Assembly (NCBI GenBank): GCA_025362395.1
Contig: JANYGK010000083.1
Span: forward strand, 1-51,337
Length of the DNA: 51,337 bases
Reading direction: 5' to 3'
From: Bacteroidota bacterium
GTDB taxonomy: Bacteria > Bacteroidota > Bacteroidia > B-17B0 > Aurantibacillaceae
Notes under the pieces: model-generated
Told to the model about the DNA's origin: nothing
Database searches by the model: none
What the model saw: only the letters and a program-made list of their open reading frames with translations
Shown here: positions 1 to 8,086 of the stretch, in pieces
Position numbering within the stretch: the stretch's first letter is position 1
Layout: every line of letters begins with the position of its first letter
Made by a program: the position numbers and the translations under genes

Positions 1-153
1 AGTAACAACTTTAGAAAAGGCTGGGACGGTTCGGTAAAAGGAAGCGGTAAATCGGCCGAGCAAGGAGTATATGTTTACAAACTCATGATATTTGATATGC
101 AAGGCAACAAACACCCTTATGTAGGACACGTTACTGTTTTAAAATCGAATTAA
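1..153 (+). CDS. C-terminal end of a type IX-secreted surface protein (type B sorting / gliding-motility-associated tail), 5' truncated
   Basis: Only the last 50 codons are present; the rest lies left of the window. The visible residues include GWDGSVKG, GVYVYKLMIFDMQGN and YVGHVTVLK. This is the pattern of the gliding-motility-associated C-terminal domain (CHU_C / T9SS type B sorting signal) that directs Bacteroidota proteins through the type IX secretion system to the cell surface. Such proteins are usually very long and adhesin-like, but nothing can be said of the main body here. A strong hairpin terminator follows the stop codon directly, so this gene ends its own transcript. The domain assignment is from family knowledge; the partner protein function is unknown. 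Confidence 0.85.
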   Translation, partial: SNNFRKGWDGSVKGSGKSAEQGVYVYKLMIFDMQGNKHPYVGHVTVLKSN

Positions 154-173
154 AATTCAGCAACTTTAATTTA

Positions 174-210
174 AAGAGGTTCTCCTAATACGAGAGCCTC
201 TTTTGTTTTT
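174..210 (+). terminator. Rho-independent terminator of the surface-protein gene
   Basis: An 11-pair stem (174-184 with 192-202, one G-T pair) encloses a 7-base loop and is followed by a T-rich run broken by one G. It lies 20 bases after the stop codon at 153. Confidence 0.85.
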
Positions 211-253
211 ACATTATTTAAAAAAGACCGGTATATTTTTAATATCTATAATG

Positions 254-261
254 TATCTTTA
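254..261 (+). promoter_or_regulatory. Possible -7 box for lepA
   Basis: TATCTTTA differs from the Bacteroidota -7 consensus TAnnTTTG only in the last base and lies 18 bases before the lepA ATG. No clear TTTG is seen about 19 bases upstream. The same octamer occurs upstream of the O-antigen-ligase-like gene and recQ, which makes it a plausible local variant. Confidence 0.3.
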
Positions 262-279
262 CAGACTTATTAAAGATAG

Positions 280-2070
280 ATGAAGAACATACGCAACTTT
301 TGTATTATTGCACATATTGACCACGGCAAATCCACATTAGCAGATAGATTACTGGAATATACAAACACCATTTCTAAACGCGAAATGCAAGCACAGGTGT
401 TGGATGATATGGACTTGGAAAAAGAAAGAGGCATTACGATTAAAAGTCATGCTATACAAATGGATTATGTTTATAAAGGCGAAAAATATATTTTAAATTT
501 AATAGATACTCCCGGCCATGTTGATTTTAGTTATGAGGTATCGCGTTCTATTGCCGCGTGTGAAGGCGCTTTATTAATAGTAGACGCGGCACAAGGAATC
601 CAAGCACAAACTATTTCCAATTTATATTTAGCACTTGAGCATAACTTAACCATCATTCCTATTTTAAATAAAATAGATTTGCCAAGCGCAGAACCTGAAA
701 TGGTAAAAGACCAAATAGTTGACCTGTTAGGCTGCGAAAGAGAAGAGATCATGTCGGCTTCGGGGAAAACAGGAATGGGAGTTCATGAAATACTGGAAGA
801 AGTAGTGAATCGTATCCCCTCTCCTAAAGGGGATGAAAACGCGCCTTTACAGGCCTTAATATTTGATTCGGTATTTAACTCGTTCAGGGGAATTATTGCC
901 TATTTCCGCATTTATAACGGAAGCATTAAAAAGGGAGAAAAAGTTAAGTTTTTTAATACAGGCCAGGAATATAATGCCGATGAAATCGGCGTATTGCGTT
1001 TAAAGCAAGAACCACGTGATGCCGTGCATACAGGGGATGTAGGGTACATTATTTCAGGCATAAAAGAGGCAAAGGAAGTAAAGGTTGGAGATACGTTGAC
1101 TACGGTAGCAAACCCATGCAAGGAAAGTATACATGGATTTGAAGAGGTAAAACCCATGGTATTTGCAGGCATTTACCCGGTAGATACAGAAGATTTTGAA
1201 GAGCTGCGTTACAGTATGGAAAAGCTTCAGTTAAACGATGCGTCTTTAACTTGGGAGCCGGAATCATCGCTGGCATTAGGCTTTGGTTTCAGATGCGGAT
1301 TTTTAGGAATGCTGCACATGGAAATTGTTCAGGAGCGTTTAGAGCGTGAGTTTAATATGACCGTTATTACAACGGTTCCTAACGTTTCGTACATTGCCTA
1401 TCAAACTAACGGAGAGGTGGTAACAGTAAACAACCCAAGCGATTTACCCGACCCCGGAAGAATTAATTATATTGAAGAACCCTACATTAAAGCCAACATT
1501 ATTACTAAGGCGGATTTTATAGGCTCTGTAATGAGCTTGTGTATTGAGAAACGGGGAATTATTGTAACTCAAAATTATTTAACAGCCGACAGGGTTGAGC
1601 TGGTCTTTGAGATGCCGTTGGGGGAAGTGGTATTTGATTTTTTCGACAGGTTAAAATCTATTTCTAAGGGATATGCTTCTTTTGATTACCACCCCATAGG
1701 TATGAGAGAGTCAGACCTTGTAAAACTGGATATTCTTTTAAAAGGAGAACCCGTAGATGCCTTATCATGCTTAATACACAGAAGCAATTCCTATACTTTC
1801 GGAAAAAAAATATGTGAAAAATTAAAGGAGTTAATTCCTAAACAGCAATTCGAAATTCCTATACAGGCAGCTATTGGCGCTAAAATTATTTCGCGTGAAA
1901 CCATAAGCGCTATGCGTAAAGATGTAACCGCAAAATGTTATGGCGGTGACATTAGCCGTAAGCGTAAATTATTGGAAAAACAAAAAGAGGGTAAAAAGAG
2001 AATGAAACAGGTAGGTAATGTAGAGATCCCGCAAAGCGCCTTTATGGCTGTTCTTAAGCTTAACGATTAA
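280..2070 (+). CDS. lepA: Elongation factor 4 (LepA, ribosome back-translocating GTPase)
   Basis: A translational GTPase that acts on the ribosome in the cytoplasm; EF4 is reported to remodel or back-translocate stalled ribosomes. The full 596-residue length matches the family. Visible GTPase motifs are the P-loop AHIDHGKS (11-18), the switch I region ERGITI (49-54), DTPGH (76-80) and NKID (130-133). The C-terminal part carries the LepA-specific region ending in [18 protein letters not shown], a basic helix that contacts rRNA, followed by a short tail. The ATG at 280 starts the sequence directly at the G domain, as usual. It is monocistronic here: a terminator separates it from the upstream gene, and it converges on the next gene. 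Confidence 0.97.
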   Translation: MKNIRNFCIIAHIDHGKSTLADRLLEYTNTISKREMQAQVLDDMDLEKERGITIKSHAIQMDYVYKGEKYILNLIDTPGHVDFSYEVSRSIAACEGALLIVDAAQGIQAQTISNLYLALEHNLTIIPILNKIDLPSAEPEMVKDQIVDLLGCEREEIMSASGKTGMGVHEILEEVVNRIPSPKGDENAPLQALIFDSVFNSFRGIIAYFRIYNGSIKKGEKVKFFNTGQEYNADEIGVLRLKQEPRDAVHTGDVGYIISGIKEAKEVKVGDTLTTVANPCKESIHGFEEVKPMVFAGIYPVDTEDFEELRYSMEKLQLNDASLTWEPESSLALGFGFRCGFLGMLHMEIVQERLEREFNMTVITTVPNVSYIAYQTNGEVVTVNNPSDLPDPGRINYIEEPYIKANIITKADFIGSVMSLCIEKRGIIVTQNYLTADRVELVFEMPLGEVVFDFFDRLKSISKGYASFDYHPIGMRESDLVKLDILLKGEPVDALSCLIHRSNSYTFGKKICEKLKELIPKQQFEIPIQAAIGAKIISRETISAMRKDVTAKCYGGDISRKRKLLEKQKEGKKRMKQVGNVEIPQSAFMAVLKLND

Positions 2071-2109
2071 GGTTTGCATACAATCCGGAGGATTAATAAT
2101 GCACCTTAA
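2067..2109. terminator. Long imperfect hairpin between convergent genes, probable bidirectional terminator
   Basis: Nested arms TTAAGGT (2067-2073) / ACCTTAA (2103-2109), GCAT (2076-2079) / ATGC (2099-2102) and AATCC (2082-2086) / GGATT (2090-2094) form one extended stem. It begins at the lepA stop codon and lies in the short gap between two convergent genes. No clear T-run follows, so its terminator role is inferred from position. Confidence 0.5.
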
Positions 2110-2125
2110 CTCTCCATCCTTTCTA

Positions 2126-3706
2126 TCAAATAGTCTTTTCAATTCCTTTGGTTTCTTTACAAGAAGCTAACCACAGAAAAAGTGTTTGGAAGAATATAAA
2201 AAACGTAACGCCCGATTGTGTTTCTAGCGTGTCTTCAGTAAAGAATGATAATAAGGCGATCAGGAAAAAAGGCAAGTATAAAGGGTGTATTTTTTTTCTT
2301 AATACAATTGCCGGGTAAAATAAATAGACACTGAAAAAAAGCAGCCCAACTAAGCCGAACGCCACACCGGTTGCAAGGTATTGGTTGTGGCAGCGCAGGC
2401 GCCATTCGTTATCTAACTTAGAATGCGTTTCCTTATAGGCGTTATTAAAAGACAGTTGTATGTCGCCTGTACCTACCCCAAATACCAAGTGGTGTTTAAT
2501 AATGTAGCAGGCAGTATTCCAAAACTCTAATCGCATAATAAGGGTATGGCCCGACGGATTTTCTCCGCGCTTATATTTTGTGTATTCCCAAACTATTTCA
2601 CGCCAACGGGTAACAAGGCCGGGGTGATTGGCATATTGATAATTTGAAATACCTTTTTCAATGTTTTCAATATCACGGGGAGCTAAGGATTGCATGCCTA
2701 AAGAATCCTTAGTGAGTCCTTTGCTTGCCAGATAACGTAATACTGTGAAGCGCAAAGCATTCCCCTTTTTATCTTTTCCGTGATAAGGAATACTGCTTTT
2801 ACTTTCCCAAGATCTTTCAAGCTCAACATCATTAATATTTACGGTGATCAGGTTCCCGTTTTCTGCCTGTTTAAAAACAGTATCCTGCAGGTATGGCCTG
2901 CCGTTTAGCGTAGTTTTTAAAAGTGTGTTTGAAATATTATTTTTAACCACATCATACATATTTAAACTACGGTACGCATAATTAATCGGTATTAAAACCA
3001 CAACAGTAAGCACGGTTAATACACCTGCCGAAACTATCGTACTAAACCGGCGTATGCTGTAAAACACACACAGTATACCCGCAACCATTAACAGGCATAC
3101 AAAACCCGTAGCCATTTCGAGCCTATACATGAAAAATAAAAGCCAGCAGGAACACCCGAAACAAATAAGCTGAAGCATTAATTTTTTTTCATGGAACAAA
3201 TAGTAAAATAGACCTGTAACGGCAAAGGCTATAAATAAAGAGAAACGAATGTGTGACATAAATATGGACGCCTGTCTCACATCAACGATTGTTTTATGTG
3301 TGTAACCGGCATACACCAAGTAGCAACAGAAAGAACTGATCAGTACTGCCGAAAAGAAAAAAAGAAACACCGCTTTAAATTCTTTGCCCGATAAGGGTTT
3401 AGAGGAAAAAAAGAGTAAGGGTAAAATAAAAAGCGGTAATTTATTTCTGAGATCATCTAATCCGGCCTGCGTTTGCTCGGTATATAACATACCCATTATA
3501 TGAAGGAAGTAAAAGGAAATAAGCAGCAGGAATATCTTGTTAGTTTTTAACCGTTCCCATTTATACAAAAAATTACCTTCTAAAGCCCAGTTAGCAGCCA
3601 GTATAATTTGAGGAATACTTGTGGGAGCCGTACCAAACAACATTCCCGTAGCTAACCCGATAATTCCGATTAAAAAAATATAACGATGCAGGGTTTCGGA
3701 AAACAC
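2126..3706 (-). CDS. O-antigen ligase / Wzy-type polymerase family membrane protein
   Basis: A 526-residue protein with about ten or more hydrophobic segments through most of its length and one large hydrophilic loop in the middle to C-terminal third (roughly residues 260-420). That loop ends in a GVGTGDIQ segment and HNQYL (440-444), and a late ...FTEDTLETQSGV... segment follows. This is the layout of the Wzy_C / WaaL superfamily, which joins or polymerises lipid-linked glycans on the periplasmic side of the inner membrane. The start is GTG at 3706, with a -7-like TATCTTTA 12 bases upstream. No glycan genes lie nearby, so the substrate (O-antigen, exopolysaccharide or protein O-glycan) cannot be chosen. 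The family is fairly sure; the reaction is not. Confidence 0.8.
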   Translation of the reverse strand: MFSETLHRYIFLIGIIGLATGMLFGTAPTSIPQIILAANWALEGNFLYKWERLKTNKIFLLLISFYFLHIMGMLYTEQTQAGLDDLRNKLPLFILPLLFFSSKPLSGKEFKAVFLFFFSAVLISSFCCYLVYAGYTHKTIVDVRQASIFMSHIRFSLFIAFAVTGLFYYLFHEKKLMLQLICFGCSCWLLFFMYRLEMATGFVCLLMVAGILCVFYSIRRFSTIVSAGVLTVLTVVVLIPINYAYRSLNMYDVVKNNISNTLLKTTLNGRPYLQDTVFKQAENGNLITVNINDVELERSWESKSSIPYHGKDKKGNALRFTVLRYLASKGLTKDSLGMQSLAPRDIENIEKGISNYQYANHPGLVTRWREIVWEYTKYKRGENPSGHTLIMRLEFWNTACYIIKHHLVFGVGTGDIQLSFNNAYKETHSKLDNEWRLRCHNQYLATGVAFGLVGLLFFSVYLFYPAIVLRKKIHPLYLPFFLIALLSFFTEDTLETQSGVTFFIFFQTLFLWLASCKETKGIEKTI

Positions 3707-3987
3707 AATAATTAGAGCTAAAGATAAACTTTTAAAAGGTTATGCGCATGTTAAATTAGTTGTTTAACGCCTTATTATATAACGAAAACAGCGGTTACAT
3801 ATTGCCTTTAAAAACCATGGTATTAAATTAAGTGTGTAATAAATAGCGTGTTATTTAACTTATAAATGGCTTTTAAACCGTGTTATTATTAATTTGAATA
3901 TGTAATAAATTAAAATTATATGTTTTATATCATGTTATAATACTTCAATTTTGTGTAAGCATATAAATTAATTAAAACCATATAATC
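3707..3987. other. AT-rich intergenic region between divergent genes
   Basis: This stretch of about 280 bases has no convincing reading frame. On the minus strand it carries TATCTTTA (3719-3726), a likely -7 box for the O-antigen-ligase-like gene. A small inverted repeat GTTAAA/TTTAAC lies at 3750-3768, and several variants of GTGT(A/T)ATTA recur around 3830-3940. No consensus promoter was found for the plus-strand gene. Confidence 0.4.
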
Positions 3988-5679
3988 ATGAAAACAACCA
4001 TTAAAAAACTATCGGCTCTTGCCTTAAGTGTTTTTGCGTTAACAGCCTATGCACAATGTCCGAGTATTACGGGGTTTAACGTAACGCAAGGATCAACGGC
4101 TACCACCACTATAGTTCCTATTATGAGCGGAACAGTAAACCCTTCGCAAACCAATTACTACTGGCAGGTTTCACCTTCTGCTACAGTTATTTCAAACACA
4201 CAACAATCTACCGGATTAATCAATTTTCCCGGTAACGGAACCTATACGGTGTGCTTGCAATATAATGATTCAACTACCATGTGTTCAGGCAATACCTGTA
4301 CGCTTGTTACAATTACAACATCTACAGTCAGCACCAATTGTAACGCTTCATTTACAAATTATCAAGACAGCTCTTGTATAACTCATTTTGTAAATTCTTC
4401 AACCGGATCAAATTTAACGTATCAGTGGTACGATATGTCCGGCTTTAATTTATTAAGTACACAACAAAATCCTGCCTTAAACCTTGGCGCAGGCAATCAT
4501 TTTATAGCGCTGTATGTGTATGCATCCGGTCAGTTTTGCGATTCAACCACTGCAAGTATAAATGTTTCATGCACCAATACTGTTTCCGCGAGCTGTCATG
4601 CCGGTTTTACTTTTTCAACGGACTCAAATTGCGTAACCAATTTTGTAAACACCTCTACAGGTACAAATTTAACATATCAGTGGTACGACTCTTTTGGTTC
4701 GGGCATTTTAAGTTCACAACCTAGTCCTGCATTAAGCCTTGGTCATGGAAATCATTATATTTTATTATTTGTGTATTCAGGCGGGCAGTTTTGTGATTCT
4801 ATTGCCTTCATTGTAAACATTGCCTGCGCGGGCGGTACTATTTCGCCTTGCAACGCTTCATTTACGGCATATACTGATTCTTCATGCATAACACATTTAA
4901 CTAATTCAAGCACAGGTTTAGCTTTATCTTATCAATGGTATGATATGTCTAACTTTAGTTTATTAAGCTCTCAACAAAATCCTTCTCTTAATCTTAGTTC
5001 AGGAGGTCACATTATAGGGTTATACACCTATTCATCAGGTCAGTTCTGCGATTCTACAACCGTTTTTGTAAACGTGAGTTGTTCAGGCGGAGGAACCACC
5101 GGTTCTTGTCATGCTAATTCACAATTCTCTGTTTTTGCAGACAGTACACACGCCGGAAATTATTTTGCTTACAACCAATCATCAGGTACGGGTACCACAA
5201 GCTATTTATGGAACTTCGGTGACGGCTCTACCTCTAATCAGCCTTATCCGTTCCATCAATATGCAAGCCCGGGCCATTATGTTATTTGTTTAACGGTTAC
5301 GGGAACAAGCGGTACATTAACCTGTTCAGATGTGTATTGCGACTCATCGAGCGTACAAAGAATAGCTGCCGGGCATTTAATGAACCAATTTACTGTATTA
5401 CCTCAATCGGCAACAGGTATACAAGAACAGCAAACTCAGGCAACGTTAAAGGTATATCCAAACCCTATAGAAAATGAATTAACAATTGAGGTTCAGGCAT
5501 CTCAAAACGAACAACACATAAGTTACGTGTTAACAGACGCCTTAGGTAAAACAGTTTCAAGAAACAGTATTTCTTCTTTAAAAACAACCATTAGTACCGG
5601 CGAACTTGACAAAGGAATTTACTTTTTATCGGTTTTAGAAAACAATAGAATCATTAAAACAACAAAACTAATTAAGTAA
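3988..5679 (+). CDS. Secreted three-repeat PKD-domain protein with T9SS type A sorting signal
   Basis: A 563-residue exported protein. Residues 1-22 are a signal peptide ending in AYA-Q. An N-terminal Ig-like region (about 24-112) is followed by three copies of a 78-residue cysteine-containing unit at 118-195, 203-280 and 288-365, each with a ...YQWYD... core and a C-D-S motif near its end. A PKD domain (about 374-455) holds the typical WNFGDGS motif. Residues 488-563 form a type A sorting domain starting LKVYPNP and ending GIYFLSVL...TTKLIK. The protein should cross the outer membrane by the type IX system and be anchored on the surface or released. The regularly placed cysteine pairs suggest disulfides. 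Its ligand or role is unknown; an adhesin or structural function is a guess. Confidence 0.88.
   Translation: MKTTIKKLSALALSVFALTAYAQCPSITGFNVTQGSTATTTIVPIMSGTVNPSQTNYYWQVSPSATVISNTQQSTGLINFPGNGTYTVCLQYNDSTTMCSGNTCTLVTITTSTVSTNCNASFTNYQDSSCITHFVNSSTGSNLTYQWYDMSGFNLLSTQQNPALNLGAGNHFIALYVYASGQFCDSTTASINVSCTNTVSASCHAGFTFSTDSNCVTNFVNTSTGTNLTYQWYDSFGSGILSSQPSPALSLGHGNHYILLFVYSGGQFCDSIAFIVNIACAGGTISPCNASFTAYTDSSCITHLTNSSTGLALSYQWYDMSNFSLLSSQQNPSLNLSSGGHIIGLYTYSSGQFCDSTTVFVNVSCSGGGTTGSCHANSQFSVFADSTHAGNYFAYNQSSGTGTTSYLWNFGDGSTSNQPYPFHQYASPGHYVICLTVTGTSGTLTCSDVYCDSSSVQRIAAGHLMNQFTVLPQSATGIQEQQTQATLKVYPNPIENELTIEVQASQNEQHISYVLTDALGKTVSRNSISSLKTTISTGELDKGIYFLSVLENNRIIKTTKLIK
4339..5082 (+). repeat. Three in-frame coding repeats of 234 bp at a 255-bp period
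   Basis: Units lie at 4339-4572, 4594-4827 and 4849-5082 inside the surface-protein gene. Units 1 and 3 are closest in protein sequence (both have DSSCITH, YQWYDM and GQFCDSTT), and unit 2 is more diverged. Many differences are at third codon positions. Confidence 0.85.
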
Positions 5680-5696
5680 CATTCTTTCAACTCAAT

Positions 5697-5739
5697 AATA
5701 CATTAAAGTCTGCTAATTGTTGGCAGACTTTAATGTATT
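5697..5739. terminator. Perfect 17-bp hairpin between convergent genes
   Basis: AATACATTAAAGTCTGC (5697-5713) pairs without a mismatch with 5723-5739 across a 9-base loop. It lies 17 bases after the surface-protein stop codon and faces the 3' end of the minus-strand gene at 5868. The A/T-rich base of the stem could serve as a termination tract in both directions. Confidence 0.8.
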
Positions 5740-5867
5740 TATAAAGCAGATCAATTAATGCGGAAATGTATTTATATAGCTTACTTAACGTTGGCAAGCT
5801 CCGTTTTACCCAAAAAACTATATATACAGCTGTTTGTATCGGTAATGAAAAAGCTGCATCCCTGAAA

Positions 5868-7313
5868 CTAAACTTTACCTGCCAGCCATTCAGTATAATT
5901 AATAATGGTTTGATTTTCTTCAGCAGATGTAAATTTTTTAATAAAATGATTAATTTTTTCTTTCATGCTTCTCCACGAAGGAAAACTTTTATCAATATAC
6001 TGTTGCATTAATTGTAAAACCGCAATTTCAACAACCAGTGTTTCTTTATTTTTTAATTCGGCCAGTTTTTTATAAAGTAAAGTAGCCAGTTTTTCTGCCG
6101 GCTCTATTTCTCCGCTTTCTATTTTATTGCATAACTCAAAAACAGATATTTTTAGTTGAAAGGCTTCATCATAGTTTTTAAAAGCATCGCTTATATATAA
6201 CCGAACTAAATACTTACTCGCAGCTTTGTATTTATGAATATCGAAGTGAGTGATAGCAAGGTTTAGAAGCACAAAGCCCATATAGTTGGGTGTTTCCTTT
6301 ATAACAGGTTGTGTCTTTGCTTCCTCAAGTGTTTCTATGGCTTTTTCGGGGTTTGTTTTGCTGTAATTGTTTACGAGTATGTTATAATAGTAAAATATAT
6401 ATTTTTCATAACACAGCTTGTTGTATTCCGATAAAGCGTGTTGTAGTTTTTTTGCAAATGCCAATGCTTGTTGATGTTTTTTTAATACATAAGATGCGTT
6501 ACATAAATAAATATAAAGCTGAATTTTAATTTCGTGGGTTTCTTTATTAAAAAGGGTATCGTGTTCGAAATCGGCATTAGATTTTATTAAATAACTCTCT
6601 AATGCCGTATAGTCTTGCGTGAGTAATAATAATCGGCAAATATTTTGGAATACCTTAAACCGAAGCGTCGCGCTGTTTTTTACATACGATAAACCTTGTG
6701 TTTTCTCTAAAGTAGAATCCATCCATGCTTTAAAAGTCTTTGTAACAACAAGGTTTTGCGTGGTTTTTAGTTTATAGGATAGTAATGAAAAATTGTTTTC
6801 AAGCTCACGTAATAACGCTAAACGATTCGAGTTTTCTTCTCTTTTTTTTATATAGGTTTCGGGCGACTCTTTAATGTTTTGCAAACTGAGCTGTATGAAC
6901 AGCTCATAAATTATTTCCAAGGTTGAATAGTCTTCATGTGCGATGGCTTTTTTTTCGCTAAGTTTTAAATAATGTTGTGCCAGCTGCAATTGGTTCTTTT
7001 TAAAAAACACTTTTGATATAATGAGTAGGTGTAAGGCCTCTATTTCTTTTTCATTTCGGTTTAAATTGGAAAGAACCACCCCCACATCTTCATTTATTTT
7101 ATTTTTGAGCCTGTAATATCTACTATCGGGTTTCTCTTTATTATAGACAAGCTTAAAATGTTGCGCATCGCTCCACTCCGGATTAACTTTAATGCTATTA
7201 AAAAGCTCCAGATCAATTCTACCTTTGAAATCATGTGTTCTTTTAGAATAGAGTTTGTAACTTTTCAGCTCTTCTTTTTCTAAAGATTTAATAATGTCTT
7301 GTAAAATATCCAT
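5868..7313 (-). CDS. Conserved helical protein of unknown function, possibly TPR-like
   Basis: A 481-residue protein with no signal peptide, rich in Leu, Lys and Glu and almost entirely alpha-helical by inspection. The start MDILQDIIKSLEKEE and the run of paired helices resemble a group of uncharacterised Bacteroidota cytoplasmic proteins with degenerate TPR-like helices, but I see no catalytic motif and cannot assign a function. It is transcribed alone and convergent with the surface-protein gene. The ATG at 7313 lies in a 74-base gap shared with a divergent gene, which contains an inverted repeat (7338-7373). Confidence 0.75.
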   Translation of the reverse strand: MDILQDIIKSLEKEELKSYKLYSKRTHDFKGRIDLELFNSIKVNPEWSDAQHFKLVYNKEKPDSRYYRLKNKINEDVGVVLSNLNRNEKEIEALHLLIISKVFFKKNQLQLAQHYLKLSEKKAIAHEDYSTLEIIYELFIQLSLQNIKESPETYIKKREENSNRLALLRELENNFSLLSYKLKTTQNLVVTKTFKAWMDSTLEKTQGLSYVKNSATLRFKVFQNICRLLLLTQDYTALESYLIKSNADFEHDTLFNKETHEIKIQLYIYLCNASYVLKKHQQALAFAKKLQHALSEYNKLCYEKYIFYYYNILVNNYSKTNPEKAIETLEEAKTQPVIKETPNYMGFVLLNLAITHFDIHKYKAASKYLVRLYISDAFKNYDEAFQLKISVFELCNKIESGEIEPAEKLATLLYKKLAELKNKETLVVEIAVLQLMQQYIDKSFPSWRSMKEKINHFIKKFTSAEENQTIINYTEWLAGKV

Positions 7314-7337
7314 ATTTGAGTGTGTAATGAAATAATA

Positions 7338-7373
7338 AATTTACATAAAACCTGTTTAATAAATATGTAAATT
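7338..7373. promoter_or_regulatory. 9-bp inverted repeat in a divergent promoter, candidate operator
   Basis: AATTTACAT (7338-7346) and ATGTAAATT (7365-7373) are exact reverse complements separated by 18 bases, midway between two divergently transcribed genes. The half-sites are about two and a half helical turns apart, as for some dimeric regulators. In such AT-rich DNA chance is possible. Confidence 0.3.
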
Positions 7374-7399
7374 AGGTTATTATTTTAATGATCCGGAAA

Positions 7400-8086
7400 A
7401 TGAAAACAATAACCTTTATTATAAGTTTTTTTATTTCTCTTTCAAGCTTCGCGCAGGCAAAGCTCGGAATGAACAATTTTTACACTATTACCCCGGCTTC
7501 AGCCACCACCACTGTTGGAATAGCGTACAACAGTAATATCACAATTCGGTGCGCCGTTCAAAATAAGGGAAATGCCGTATTTAACGGGAATATTAATTTA
7601 TTAAGAAGCATAGTTTCAGGTACATTTCAGAGCACAACGCTATTAACCTACACAACAGCTGCGGTTACATTAAACCCGGGCGATACCATTAACCTTGTTT
7701 TTAACGATTCTGTTACTACAAGCAGCTACAGACAAAGCGGCAACGGCAACACCGTTGTGGTTTGGCCGGTTTCTTCGGCAGCAAGTACTATTGACAGCTT
7801 ACGAACCATCCCTATATATACCGCAGGTCCAAATAGTATTCATGAATTCGAAAAAAATGAGCTGATCATTTATCCGAACCCGGCAAACCAATTGCTTTTT
7901 ATTAAACCCGAACAAGGTGTCGATTATAAAGAGATCAGGATTTACGATATTCAAATGAAGGTTATTATGAAAACGCCTTTTAACGAAAGTGTAGATATCA
8001 GCAAATTGCCGGTAGGGTTATACAGGATCAATGTTTCCACTACTAAAGAAAAAGAGTATACGTCGCAGTTTACAAAAACAGATTAA
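7400..8086 (+). CDS. Small secreted protein with T9SS type A sorting signal
   Basis: The ATG at 7400 gives a clean signal peptide (MKTITFIISFFISLSSFAQA) and a protein of 228 residues; an in-frame ATG at 7388 would add only MIRK. The middle is a beta-rich segment of roughly 115 residues rich in Thr, Ser and Asn with no recognised domain. The end, from IIYPNPANQ to GLYRINVS and a short tail, is a type A sorting domain. The product is expected at the cell surface or in the medium; its function is unknown. Its TAA stop overlaps the stop codon of the convergent gene by three bases (8083-8086 region). Confidence 0.8.
   Translation: MKTITFIISFFISLSSFAQAKLGMNNFYTITPASATTTVGIAYNSNITIRCAVQNKGNAVFNGNINLLRSIVSGTFQSTTLLTYTTAAVTLNPGDTINLVFNDSVTTSSYRQSGNGNTVVVWPVSSAASTIDSLRTIPIYTAGPNSIHEFEKNELIIYPNPANQLLFIKPEQGVDYKEIRIYDIQMKVIMKTPFNESVDISKLPVGLYRINVSTTKEKEYTSQFTKTD

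Noticed and set aside
3750-3768. Inverted repeat GTTAAA/TTTAAC
   Set aside because: Six AT-rich pairs in AT-rich DNA, too likely by chance to list as a site.
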